From Prevotella sp. (lineage in GTDB: Bacteria > Bacteroidota > Bacteroidia > Bacteroidales > Dysgonomonadaceae), in assembly GCA_031285625.1 (NCBI GenBank), contig JAITVV010000056.1:139975-203974 (forward strand): DNA of 64,000 nt, read 5' to 3'. How positions within the stretch are numbered: position 1 is the stretch's first letter; the number at the start of each line of letters is the position of its first letter. A program made the position numbers and the translations under genes. Under the pieces are notes generated by a model. It was given only the letters and a program-made list of their open reading frames with translations. It ran no database searches and was not told the DNA's origin. Shown here one piece after another: positions 40,331 through 49,547 of the stretch.

Positions 40331-40673
40331 TTGAAAGTTGGTTTATAATTCCTACCATGATACCCCGAAGGCTGATCACATCGGAAGCTACATTTTTGAA
40401 TCCTTCCCTGTTGGCTGTCCTTGCCAGCTGGTTCAGGTTGTTCGCTTCCCCTGAGAGTTTACGAAGTATGTCCGCGTCGGATTTACTTATCCGCTGTACT
40501 ACTTTTCCGGTCAGTAAGACCGAGCGGGCAAACTTGCTCAGGCTTACTCCCGCATCCTTTGCCCTTTTCTTTAAAGCCATGTACTCAATACCTGAGATAC
40601 GGGCGCTGACTACTTTCTCTTTCGGCTTTTTCCTAACCTTATTTTTATCTGGAATAATCTTATTATTTAGCAT
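40296..40673 (-). CDS. mobC: MobC-like relaxosome accessory protein
   Basis: 125 residues, strongly basic N-terminus, then a ribbon-helix-helix-like segment VVSARISGIEYMALKKRAKDAG and the helix LRKLSGEANNLNQLARTANRE that is typical of the MobC/BfmC family. It helps the relaxase melt oriT. It is the first gene after the candidate oriT. Confidence 0.85.
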   Translation of the reverse strand: MLNNKIIPDKNKVRKKPKEKVVSARISGIEYMALKKRAKDAGVSLSKFARSVLLTGKVVQRISKSDADILRKLSGEANNLNQLARTANREGFKNVASDVISLRGIMVGIINQLSNDWKSYEKSSV

Positions 40674-40995
40674 GGAACTTTACATTTTTATAGTTAATTA
40701 CTCTCCCCGAAACTGCGACCGACGGGAGCGGTTTTCCCTCCGGCAAAGCCGGAGCAAGGTAGGAAATGTATACATTTCCATAACCTTGCCATTGACTTTC
40801 CAAACAGGGCTTTGCCTCCAACCGGACGGGCAGCATCTTCAGGAACTGATACGCAAAACTTCGGGCTTTAGCTCAGGTTGGTATACCAACTAAGCTACCG
40901 GAACTGACTAAACCCAAAACACCAATAACTCATCGCTCGGGGATCGCCTTTGCGGCAAGGGGGTGGAGCACCACTCCCGACGAGCGGGAAAGAAC
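40674..40995. other. Candidate oriT: palindrome-rich non-coding region
   Basis: About 320 bases with no convincing gene, directly upstream of the MobC-like gene. It holds an 18-bp perfect palindrome GGAAATGTATACATTTCC, itself flanked by CAAGGT and ACCTTG (about 40755-40788). It also holds a 14-bp palindrome GTTGGTATACCAAC near 40875-40890 flanked by TAGCT and AGCTA, a CTCCGGC/GCCGGAG hairpin near 40737-40755, and a wider CGCTCG/CGAGCG repeat around 40930-40985. Such clusters upstream of mob genes are the normal setting of a transfer origin. The nick site cannot be placed from sequence. Confidence 0.6.
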
Positions 40996-41283
40996 TTATT
41001 TCTTTTTCTTAGGGAAGATTACCATGTTAGCGGCTTCGTTTTGCAGTTCTTGTTTTGTCCTGACAGGATTTTGCCTTAACCAATCCTCCAACAATTCCCT
41101 TTCGAAGTAAATCATTTTGCCTTGTGGTTTATAGTGTGGAATAAGCCCTTTCGAGGTAAGTTGGTACAGGTAGCTTCTTGACAAGTTCAGAAACCTGCTG
41201 GCTTCTTCAAAACTGAAGATTTTTTTAAGGATGTAAAGTTGTTTCTCTAATGCGGAAACCCTCACTTCTAAATTTTGTTCCAT
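40996..41283 (-). CDS. Helix-turn-helix (excisionase-like) DNA-binding protein
   Basis: 95 residues from ATG 41283 (MEQNLEVRVSALEKQ). An HTH_17/MerR-like winged helix reads FSFEEASRFLNLSRSYLYQLTSKGLIPHY in sequence, followed by a GKMIYFERELLEDWL wing. Such proteins serve as excisionases or regulators of mobile elements. The longer frame to 41325 adds an unlikely leader. Confidence 0.85.
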   Translation of the reverse strand: MEQNLEVRVSALEKQLYILKKIFSFEEASRFLNLSRSYLYQLTSKGLIPHYKPQGKMIYFERELLEDWLRQNPVRTKQELQNEAANMVIFPKKKK

Positions 41284-41408
41284 AAAACTATGAATTTTAC
41301 AAATTAATAAAATGGGGTTGCGCATACCCCGGAATTTTGTTAACGGGGCAAATGTAAAATGAAAAATACGGGTGGTTGTTTGAGAATGATTGAGGTCTTA
41401 ATGTACTC

Positions 41409-42371
41409 TCAATGTCTTTTCATTTGTTTAAGATATTTGTGGATAGTATCGCTTTCTTTGGGTGGGTTTTCCGTTGCGTCAAAGGCTGCGGAAGAGTAGT
41501 CGTTTTGCCCGAGTATTTTGCCTTTGAACGACATGAACAGGTTATTTCGGGCGCATACAGACTGCCATTCAGCTATGATATAGTTTTTATAGGAGAGTTC
41601 GCTGAATAGGAATGCAAGCAGTCTATTTTTATTCCGGTTTATTCTGACAGGTACTTCGAGCTTACAGTTGAAAAGACTTTCAAGCAGTTCCGGCGTAACG
41701 GGTTCAGCAAACAATCGCTGTTCATTTATACATTCTTCGAGGATATCCAGTTGCCAGTCATCAAAATTACTGCCGAGGGTTTGTTGCATGCTCACGACTG
41801 TTTTCCTTCCAGACTGACGGGCTTTCCGTTCTTCTTCCTCCTGTTGTTTCATTTCTGTATATAACGCCATAGGCTCTACAATGGACTTGACGGATGTGAT
41901 AGTGTTGCCCATCTGAACGACCGAGCCTTTAATATCCGACATGCCGGAGATCAATGCTTCGTGTTTTGTGTCCGTCGGTTCGGACAGCCTGTATTTTGCA
42001 TATAACCGTTCAAATGTAGCTTCGATACTTTTGCATTTTCGGGGTGAGTAATGGTTATAAGACAGGTGCTTTTTGTAATCCTCCATCTGCCTGTCGAGGT
42101 ATTTATTAGCCTGCTGCACTGTCATGTGGTTGTATTTGATAACCGACTGCATATAATGGGGAGTAAAACGGAAATTATATGGCAACATACACAGGCAATT
42201 GAACCACCTGAATATGTTTGCCGCACCGAAAAGGAGAAAGGCCAACGGAATATATACCCACATCAGGATTTTATTTTTTATCCGTAAAAAACGTTTTATG
42301 ACTATCAGTCTGTACCATAGCCTGTCGATGGTTTGTTTATCCGAATATTTTATATAATCCAGTTTCCTCAT
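41409..42371 (-). CDS. Hypothetical membrane-anchored protein of mobilizable element
   Basis: 320 residues from ATG 42371 (MRKLDYIKYSDKQTIDR). One hydrophobic stretch (about 35-55, ILMWVYIPLAFLLFGAANIF) near the N-terminus is followed by a mainly soluble region with KQQEEEERKARQSGRKTV and a C-terminal domain. I do not recognise the family. Its place beside the excisionase-like and mob genes suggests an element maintenance or transfer role. Nothing in it resembles a recombinase. Confidence 0.65.
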   Translation of the reverse strand: MRKLDYIKYSDKQTIDRLWYRLIVIKRFLRIKNKILMWVYIPLAFLLFGAANIFRWFNCLCMLPYNFRFTPHYMQSVIKYNHMTVQQANKYLDRQMEDYKKHLSYNHYSPRKCKSIEATFERLYAKYRLSEPTDTKHEALISGMSDIKGSVVQMGNTITSVKSIVEPMALYTEMKQQEEEERKARQSGRKTVVSMQQTLGSNFDDWQLDILEECINEQRLFAEPVTPELLESLFNCKLEVPVRINRNKNRLLAFLFSELSYKNYIIAEWQSVCARNNLFMSFKGKILGQNDYSSAAFDATENPPKESDTIHKYLKQMKRH

Positions 42372-42446
42372 ACTTAACTGTTTGACTACAAAAATACGAC
42401 AAAAAAGCAGATTAATAAAATTTAAAGACATTGGATTGATAGTCAA

Positions 42447-42957
42447 TAAATAAGGTGTTGAGTTGTGTTTGTTTCCCGAATAAAAAACAGGAAAACGTAC
42501 TTTTGAGTCGTACTTTAGTTACCTGTTTTCGGTAACGAAAATACTACCAGAGGTAGCAAAAGGACGCAGTTTGCAAGGTGAAAAAGCAAAGGAATTTAGT
42601 CGGTGAAAAAAACAGATTTTGAGAAAAGATTCTTATTCACATGCCCGGTTTATTCTTCATGGTAGGAGACTTTGTGAAAAATATATCTCTTAAATAAGAA
42701 TTTATACTCAAAGGAAATTGGTTTGCGAAAATATAGATTCAAATGTCTTACTATAAGCCATAGTATCATTGCAATATATTTCTGTTTGAGTATATCTAAT
42801 GCCTTTTATATATGGCAAATCTACAAAAGTCCTGAAATTTGAAGACGAATATAATGCTATCGTTTATCTTCCTAATGATAATTTTGGCGTCCCGTCTGGC
42901 TGTTAAATTCAGCATTCTTTGCAGCTAAATAAGCCGTGTTTCAGTCTTAATAAGTAT
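42447..42957. other. Intergenic region; probable right end of the element
   Basis: About 510 bases without an ORF worth calling. Between roughly 42485 and 42560 three small inverted repeats follow each other: CGTAC/GTAC, GTTACC/GGTAAC and CTACC/GGTAG. No copy of the tRNA-Leu 3' end or of GGGACAAA was found, so the border cannot be fixed. Confidence 0.4.
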
Positions 42958-42983
42958 AAAACCGCCCTTATCCAGGGCGGTTT
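42958..42983 (-). terminator. Terminator at the end of the utilisation locus
   Basis: AAACCGCCCT (42959-42968) pairs with AGGGCGGTTT (42974-42983) around a 5-base loop, 20 bases after the esterase stop. Confidence 0.8.
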
Positions 42984-43003
42984 CTTATTTTCTGTACTTA
43001 GCA

Positions 43004-44452
43004 TTAATCTTTCTGAGTGATTCCCTTCAGGCAATCGGTACGGAAAGGTGCGGCAGGTAAGCCTTCTTCATTGAACAGGTTCACATCCGGGTTGTTAGAC
43101 CAGCTGTATCGAACCGATACCGGATTTGGTATATTATCAGAGTATGCTACTACCTTATCCCCGTCTATATAAGCCTTTGCCCACACAAACTTATTATCTG
43201 CCCCGGCAATGGCGAAACCTTCTATATATCCGTATTTGCTTGTAGACTTCAAGCCTTTCCCTATGTTGTTGAAGCTGATAACAACCTTATTACCACTGAT
43301 ATCCATCGACTTGAAAGTAGGTACCGAGTATACTAAGCCTGTCTTGCCATAATCCTTATTCAAGGCGTTAAGAGCCAGACGGATTCCCACATCCTGCTTG
43401 TTGCGCGGATGAATGTCGCCTGCTTCGCCTATATCGGTGATAACCGCTTCGCCAGTCTTAGGCAAAGATAATGTCATGGTCTGCGCTTCCCTCAATTCGG
43501 CCCACTCACTGTCTACAGGCTTATCGTCTTTTGCCATGAAGTTAGCCAGTTGTACCCAGTAGAAAGGAAACTCATATCCCCATTTTGTTCTCCAGTCGGT
43601 AATCATGTTCGGGAACAATGTGCGGTAATTATAAGCCTGTGCGGCATTATGCTCTCCCTGATACCAGATAGCCCCTCCGATAGTAAACTGTGTGATAGGA
43701 TTTATCATGGAATTATAAAGCAAAGATGAATACATATTCGGGGATAGTTTCGCTTTGTCGCTTTCTAAATCGGTTATATTTAAGTCTTTATATTGTTCTT
43801 TGAACTTATCTGCCAGTTCTTCGAACGATTCCGGACTAGTCCAGGTTTCGATACCTGTCCCACCCCATGAGGAGTTAATAATACCGATAGGAATATTCAG
43901 TTCCTGATGAAGTTTCCGGGCAAAGAAATAGGCAACAGCTGAGAATTCGCCTGCTGTAGCAGGAGAGCAAACTGCCCATGTCCCATTAAAGTCGGATTTT
44001 GGTTTCATGTTCAAATCCTTAACTACATTGAATGCCCTGATTTGCGGATAATCGGCATTATCGATTTCAGTTTTGGCGTTTGTAACATTCTTCACCTGCC
44101 ACGCCATATTCGATTGGCCGGAACAAAGCCAGACTTCGCCCACCAGAATATTTTTCAGCGTAATAGTGTTTTTTTTGCCTTTTACTTCCATCGTATAAGG
44201 CCCGCCATGAGATACGGCAGCGAGCTGTATGCTCCAGTTGCCGTTTTTGTCTGCTTTTACCTTTTTTACCTGATTGAGGAAGCTGACCTCTATAGTTTCA
44301 TTTTTGTCGGCCCATCCCCAGACCTTAATAGCCTTATCGCACTGAAGCACCATATTGTCTGAGAATATGTGCGGTAGTTTTATTTCTGCATACAAAGTAG
44401 AGAATGCAAAACTAAAAATACAAAGAATAAGAGTATTTAAACTTTTTTTCAT
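43004..44452 (-). CDS. Sialate O-acetylesterase-like SGNH esterase
   Basis: 482 residues with a signal peptide (MKKSLNTLILCIFSFAFSTLYA). An N-terminal beta-sandwich precedes the SASA/SGNH hydrolase domain with the nucleophile block VWLCSGQSNMAW and the catalytic Asp-His pair in EAGDIHPRNKQDVG. Family members remove O-acetyl groups from sialic acid or other glycans. Here the setting suggests deacetylation of the locus substrate. It is separated from the transporter gene by 338 bases, so may have its own promoter. Confidence 0.87.
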   Translation of the reverse strand: MKKSLNTLILCIFSFAFSTLYAEIKLPHIFSDNMVLQCDKAIKVWGWADKNETIEVSFLNQVKKVKADKNGNWSIQLAAVSHGGPYTMEVKGKKNTITLKNILVGEVWLCSGQSNMAWQVKNVTNAKTEIDNADYPQIRAFNVVKDLNMKPKSDFNGTWAVCSPATAGEFSAVAYFFARKLHQELNIPIGIINSSWGGTGIETWTSPESFEELADKFKEQYKDLNITDLESDKAKLSPNMYSSLLYNSMINPITQFTIGGAIWYQGEHNAAQAYNYRTLFPNMITDWRTKWGYEFPFYWVQLANFMAKDDKPVDSEWAELREAQTMTLSLPKTGEAVITDIGEAGDIHPRNKQDVGIRLALNALNKDYGKTGLVYSVPTFKSMDISGNKVVISFNNIGKGLKSTSKYGYIEGFAIAGADNKFVWAKAYIDGDKVVAYSDNIPNPVSVRYSWSNNPDVNLFNEEGLPAAPFRTDCLKGITQKD

Positions 44453-44790
44453 GTTGTGTAAATTGATTGATATTAGACAATGAATATTTCTGTAATTTCG
44501 TTAACTGTTAGCATGGTAGTAAGATCTAGTTATTTGTTTGTAAATCAGAACTATAAATATAGCTGTTTCTATAATATCCATGCTAACTCTTTGGCATATT
44601 TTTTATGTCGAACTCACGTTATATTAACTAAAAATAATCATTCAATTATTGAAAGCGTTTCATCTCAAACATATTATCGTCTGGGGAAATAAGTCATTCT
44701 CTTTAGTTTTGTGTATCTGGATATTATAAGACAACCTCCGATTGCTGTGGAATAAAAAGAAGCTTGTCATTCACGATGTAGAACTCTATT
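44453..44790. other. Intergenic region before the esterase gene
   Basis: About 340 AT-rich bases between the sugar transporter and the esterase. I see no convincing gene and no clear TAnnTTTG element or hairpin. A 70-residue forward frame here looks random. Confidence 0.35.
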
Positions 44791-45801
44791 TTAACCTCCT
44801 CCTGATACAATGATCAAGACTAATCCGGTAATAAATAGTAAGAATATCAGCGCTAGCAAATAATAAACAGACTTGGGAGAACCTTTAAATTCTTTCCAAA
44901 CAAATACGCCCCAAATTGCAGCAATCATAGGTGCACCTTGTCCAAGTGCATACGAGATCGCGGGTCCAGCCTTACCTGCCGCAATGTAGCTGAATGCCGT
45001 ACCCAAACACCATATTGCACCTCCAAGCATACCTACCAAGTGAGTAGAAAACTTTCCTTTGAAATACTCGGTATACAAAACAGGAGTGCCTACGAATGGC
45101 CTTTTCATAATAATGGTGTTAAATATAAAGTTACTAAGAAATACTCCTGCCGAAAATACAAAGATTGCAGAGTAAGGTGTCAGCATTCCTCTAGTAGGAT
45201 TTTCAAAGTTATTTAAGTCCATAGCTACAGCCACAAACCGATAGAAGAAGGACATCAATACTCCAGCAACAATAGCAAGAATAACTCCTTTCTTGTTAGT
45301 CGAAATATTTTCTAATGCATTCTTCTTTCTACTTGATGCTATGCCATTGCACATAACAGCAACGACTATAAGGGCAATTCCAATAAACAGAATTATAGGA
45401 TTACCTTTGGGAGCACCAATATAATTGATAATAACTCCCAACACTAAAGCCAAACCGACTCCTAATGGAAAAGCAACCGAAAGTCCTGAAAGGGATATTG
45501 ATGCTGACAGTAGTATATTAGAGGCATTAAATATAATTCCACCTATAATGACACTACCTATAAGAGTCCATTCGCCTTGTCCTAAGTCTTGAAGAAAAGG
45601 ACGTCCTGCATTGCCGAAGCTCCCCATCGTCAATCCTATTAGCAAACTGAACAACAACATTCCCATTACATAATCCCAGTAATAGAGTTCGTAACGCCAA
45701 CTTTTGGAAGCTAGCTTCTGTGTATTTCCCCATGACCCCCAACAAAACATGGTGATAAAACAAAAAAATACAGCCATTGCATAACTAGTTACTACAAACA
45801 T
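44791..45801 (-). CDS. GRP-type sugar transporter (ribose/glucose porter-like)
   Basis: 336 residues, about ten hydrophobic helices. The first reads AVFFCFITMFCWGSWGNTQKL, a hallmark of the glucose/ribose porter branch of the DMT superfamily. The repeated helices include YALGQGAPMIAAIWGVFVWKEF at the C-terminal end. It lies 14 bases after the ribokinase gene, and this pairing suggests uptake of ribose or a similar pentose across the inner membrane. Confidence 0.85.
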   Translation of the reverse strand: MFVVTSYAMAVFFCFITMFCWGSWGNTQKLASKSWRYELYYWDYVMGMLLFSLLIGLTMGSFGNAGRPFLQDLGQGEWTLIGSVIIGGIIFNASNILLSASISLSGLSVAFPLGVGLALVLGVIINYIGAPKGNPIILFIGIALIVVAVMCNGIASSRKKNALENISTNKKGVILAIVAGVLMSFFYRFVAVAMDLNNFENPTRGMLTPYSAIFVFSAGVFLSNFIFNTIIMKRPFVGTPVLYTEYFKGKFSTHLVGMLGGAIWCLGTAFSYIAAGKAGPAISYALGQGAPMIAAIWGVFVWKEFKGSPKSVYYLLALIFLLFITGLVLIIVSGGG

Positions 45802-45815
45802 ATTTTTATTATTTT

Positions 45816-46733
45816 TTAAATAAGTATATCTACTTCTGATCGGGTAGGTATGGAGTCTTGCGCCCCCATTCGGGTAACAGATATTGAAGAAGCCAAAGTC
45901 GCAAATTTGGCGGCTTCAACCAAGGTTTTCCCTTCTGATAGAGCTACACACAATGCTCCATTATAAACATCACCTGCTGCCGTTGTGTCTATTGCATCCA
46001 CCTTTCGGGATTTTACATAGTGAAATTCCCGATTATCGGTCAATATCAATGAGCCTTCTGTACCCAATGTTATTATCACATTATTGACACCTTTATCAGC
46101 CAATACTTCAGCTGCTTTTTTTGCCGAATCAATATTTGTTATTTGTATGCCTGATATAATTTGCGCTTCAGTTTTATTTGGAGTAATCAGATATAGTTTC
46201 TTCAAAGTGTTTGAATCTACATAGTTCGCTGGAGCAGGATTCAAAACAATTTTTACTCCAGCCCTATAGGCTATATCTACTGCATATTCTATCACATCAA
46301 TTGGTATTTCAAGTTGCATCAATAAAATAGCGGCATGCTCTATTATATTTCTTACTGAGTCTATATCTCTTCTCGACAACATGTTATTAGCACCTGATGC
46401 TACCGAAATGCAATTCTCGGCACACTTATCAACCATTATCAAAGCAATTCCTGACGGAGTATCGTCATCACGGAATATATAATCTGTATTTATTCCAGAT
46501 TTGGCATAATTTTGTATCGCTTTCTCCCCAAAGATATCTTTACCTACTTTGGCTACAAAAGTGAGGTCACCATTCATCTTTACCACTGCTACAGCTTGAT
46601 TTGCTCCCTTTCCGCCAGCAGTCATCATAAATTCTCCTCCAAGAACTGTTTCTCCAGAAGAGGGAATACGATCCGATTTAACTACCATGTCGGTATTGGA
46701 ACTACCTATTACTATTATTTTAGTTTTTTCCAT
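45816..46733 (-). CDS. rbsK: Ribokinase
   Basis: A 305-residue PfkB-family sugar kinase. Substrate-binding residues are in GGKGANQA (40-47) and the catalytic base is Asp255 in DTTAAGDVYNGA. Length and the NPAPA segment near 165-169 match ribokinase. It converts D-ribose to ribose-5-phosphate. It sits 12 bases after the GH2 gene and before the transporter. Confidence 0.9.
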   Translation of the reverse strand: MEKTKIIVIGSSNTDMVVKSDRIPSSGETVLGGEFMMTAGGKGANQAVAVVKMNGDLTFVAKVGKDIFGEKAIQNYAKSGINTDYIFRDDDTPSGIALIMVDKCAENCISVASGANNMLSRRDIDSVRNIIEHAAILLMQLEIPIDVIEYAVDIAYRAGVKIVLNPAPANYVDSNTLKKLYLITPNKTEAQIISGIQITNIDSAKKAAEVLADKGVNNVIITLGTEGSLILTDNREFHYVKSRKVDAIDTTAAGDVYNGALCVALSEGKTLVEAAKFATLASSISVTRMGAQDSIPTRSEVDILI

Positions 46734-46745
46734 TTTTTTTATAAC

Positions 46746-49547
46746 TTAATATTTAAAATGCTTAATCTCAGATTCTTTTCCATTCAATGTAGACGCTATA
46801 GAAATCGTGCCTCTGCTCAAAGGCAATTGTTTATTTATATGAATAAAATCAATTCTTGAAGCTCTGATATTTATAGTTTCTACTGCTTGAGTCCTTTTAT
46901 CCGTTATTCGAACGACATAACCATCAGCCCTTGGAGGAGGAGTAAAAGACAGTATGCACAGACCTTTACCCTCAATAATACCTATAGGCTTTGGTGCTTT
47001 CGGAGCGCTCTCTTTTGTTGTTTCCACTTCTATATCATGGGACCAGTCACTAGCAAACCCCCATTCCATAAGCCGTCTCATACGTATAAAATATTTAGTA
47101 TCTTCTTTAAGACCATCAATTCTTATCATTCCTTTGTGTGGTAGCTGCAAATAACTGTTTTCATCATAGATCGATGCAGTATCTCTGTATTGTATTTGAT
47201 AAGTATAATCTTGTTCTGAACTCGAAAAGCTAATATTGCATGTATTATCTTCACAGATTGTAGACCATATTACAGGAGGTTTTTCGTTACTTGATGTGGT
47301 GACCTCAAACGGATGCGGCTTGCTTTCTCCAAAGTTGTTGAGGGCAATCAATTCCATCTGATATCTTTTATTATATTTCAAATCATGGATTTCTACAAAA
47401 TTATTAATTGTTTCAGCAGTCTCTTTTATTGTTCCTTCGTCATCAGTATATCTCACTTTCCATGCTGTAGCTAATGGAGACTGCTTAAATATCACCCTAA
47501 CTGATTTGATATCAGTGTGGATTGCCAATACTTCCGGTTGTCTTGGCAATACTAGCAATGCAATGGTATCCATAACCGAATAACCAAGTGCTGAAACAAG
47601 TGACAGTCTTATACTACTGAACTGTTTTAAATCTTTTTTCCAATCCAAATTGATATTTGCCGGCTGATCCCCAGGATTAAGTGCTCCGATGTATTGGAAA
47701 CCACCTTCAATCAGTTGACCATTGACGTCAAGGCCTTGCCAAATGACCTTATAGTCTTCCAAACTATAAGACGGGATATCACCAATTTCACGAGGTGTTA
47801 TAATTACATTGTTATAATCTTTGAGGAACATTTTTCTTACGGGTGCATATTCTTTTCTAAACTGATAATATGCCCGTTTCTTTTCTCTCGTTGTGGTTAC
47901 TACTCCCCAACTCCTATTACCTGACGAAGGGGTTCCCGAATAAGAACTTCTATAGTCGTTGAATGTCCAATATGATGCACCAACAATATATGGCTTATCT
48001 CTCATTTGTGACAGCATTTCAGCGACATTAATAAATCCAAGATTCGGATCTTCCGAAGTGATTTTATTACCAAATTCAGAATAGAAAATAGGTTTTCCCG
48101 GATAGTATGTATTTGTTTTTATGGCATCTTCTCCCCAGTTGCTATATCTATTTAGCATAATCATATCAGAAAAAACAATCGCATCGTTCTTGTTGATATG
48201 TGCAGAGTTAGATACGTAAACGGCTAACCTTGTACTATCTAGCTGTTTAGAATGTTTTATAGCCCCTTCTACATACTCCCTGACTTTGGGATTCATGCTA
48301 GGATAACCAATCTCGTTACCAACACTCCAACCAATAATAGAGGGATGATTAAATCTTTCTTTAATCATTCTTGCCAGCCACTCTTTAGGTGTAGGATGTT
48401 CAGGGTCTACCATTTCATCTTTTCCCCACAAAGCAACTTCTTCGAAAGTCATAATTCCTTTCTCGTCCAAGTAGTCTAAAAATGATTTGGGTAAAGGTTG
48501 ATGGTTTAAGCGAGCCATATTAGCCCCTATTGATTTCATGAGGTCAACATCTTCCATTATACGCCACATGGGCAATGTGCTTCCTATTGTTCTATCTTCT
48601 GGAACAAGATTGAATCCTACTGTTCTTACAGCTTCTCCATTGAGCAAAAAACTTTCTCCTTTAACCTCAATTTTGCGAATTCCGAACCGATCATTCAATT
48701 CATGTATCACCTTTCCCTCTTTCTTCAATTTTATATTACATGTATAAAGATAAGGAGAATCGAAATGCCATAAATTTACATTGTTTTTAGGAAGAAAGAT
48801 AGAGGATATTATCCCTTTTTTTTCACCACCAGACACATTTGTCAATGCCTTTTCATTATAAACAATCTTTTTTTCTGCATTTACTATGTTTATCTCATAA
48901 TCCAACTTCTGACTCAAGATCCCATTATTGGATAGTTCAAATTTAACATTTATAGCAGCATCCATTTTTTTTAGGTCAGGAATAGCTGTAATGTGTATAT
49001 ATTCCAGCCGTTCTTTTTCTGTTACCTCTAGCCATACCGGTCGTCTTATTCCTCCCCAGTTCCACATTGCTCCTCGTTTGAAAGTATTGTCTACTAATAC
49101 CGTTATTTTGTTTTCTTCCCCAAATTTCAGATATTTATCAATATCGAAAGAGAATGACAAAAATCCTAAATGATTTTCACCTACTTTTTGTCCATTAATC
49201 CATACAATAGCATCATTATAGACAGATTCAAAAATCAGACGGATCATTTTATCGGTTTTGTCAGCCTCTACAAAAAAAGTGCGAGAATACCATGCTTTTC
49301 CAGCATAATTGGAATATTCATTCTCTATATCCCAATTACCAGGAACTTGCATGTTTTGCCATGTTGATATATCCATTAATTCAGAATACCATTTATCTTC
49401 AATTCCCTTATTGTAAGGGTCTGTCTTGAAACTCCAAACTCCATTTAAAGGAATGTTTTTATTTACAGCTTCAATTCTATGAATTGTTCCAATAAAACAT
49501 AGGAAAAGTGTAAATATCACAACCCTTATTCTAATTTGACCATCCAT
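46746..49547 (-). CDS. GH2 family glycoside hydrolase with C-terminal FN3-like domains
   Basis: 933 residues with a signal peptide (MDGQIRIRVVIFTLFLCFIG). The N-terminal jelly roll, Ig-like domain and TIM barrel of GH2 are all present. The acid/base is Glu412 in WSVGNEIGYPS and the nucleophile Glu491 in FYSEFGNK. About residues 670-930 form fibronectin type III-like modules. Activity could be beta-galactosidase, beta-glucuronidase or beta-mannosidase; the sequence alone does not decide. Its first 17 bases overlap the nucleoside hydrolase gene. Confidence 0.88.
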   Translation of the reverse strand: MDGQIRIRVVIFTLFLCFIGTIHRIEAVNKNIPLNGVWSFKTDPYNKGIEDKWYSELMDISTWQNMQVPGNWDIENEYSNYAGKAWYSRTFFVEADKTDKMIRLIFESVYNDAIVWINGQKVGENHLGFLSFSFDIDKYLKFGEENKITVLVDNTFKRGAMWNWGGIRRPVWLEVTEKERLEYIHITAIPDLKKMDAAINVKFELSNNGILSQKLDYEINIVNAEKKIVYNEKALTNVSGGEKKGIISSIFLPKNNVNLWHFDSPYLYTCNIKLKKEGKVIHELNDRFGIRKIEVKGESFLLNGEAVRTVGFNLVPEDRTIGSTLPMWRIMEDVDLMKSIGANMARLNHQPLPKSFLDYLDEKGIMTFEEVALWGKDEMVDPEHPTPKEWLARMIKERFNHPSIIGWSVGNEIGYPSMNPKVREYVEGAIKHSKQLDSTRLAVYVSNSAHINKNDAIVFSDMIMLNRYSNWGEDAIKTNTYYPGKPIFYSEFGNKITSEDPNLGFINVAEMLSQMRDKPYIVGASYWTFNDYRSSYSGTPSSGNRSWGVVTTTREKKRAYYQFRKEYAPVRKMFLKDYNNVIITPREIGDIPSYSLEDYKVIWQGLDVNGQLIEGGFQYIGALNPGDQPANINLDWKKDLKQFSSIRLSLVSALGYSVMDTIALLVLPRQPEVLAIHTDIKSVRVIFKQSPLATAWKVRYTDDEGTIKETAETINNFVEIHDLKYNKRYQMELIALNNFGESKPHPFEVTTSSNEKPPVIWSTICEDNTCNISFSSSEQDYTYQIQYRDTASIYDENSYLQLPHKGMIRIDGLKEDTKYFIRMRRLMEWGFASDWSHDIEVETTKESAPKAPKPIGIIEGKGLCILSFTPPPRADGYVVRITDKRTQAVETINIRASRIDFIHINKQLPLSRGTISIASTLNGKESEIKHFKY

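Noticed and set aside
40357..40893. 178-residue forward ORF across mobC and the candidate oriT
   Set aside because: It is antisense to a clear MobC-like gene and then reads palindromic non-coding DNA.
44480..44692. 70-residue forward ORF in the esterase-transporter gap
   Set aside because: Random composition with no promoter or homology signal.
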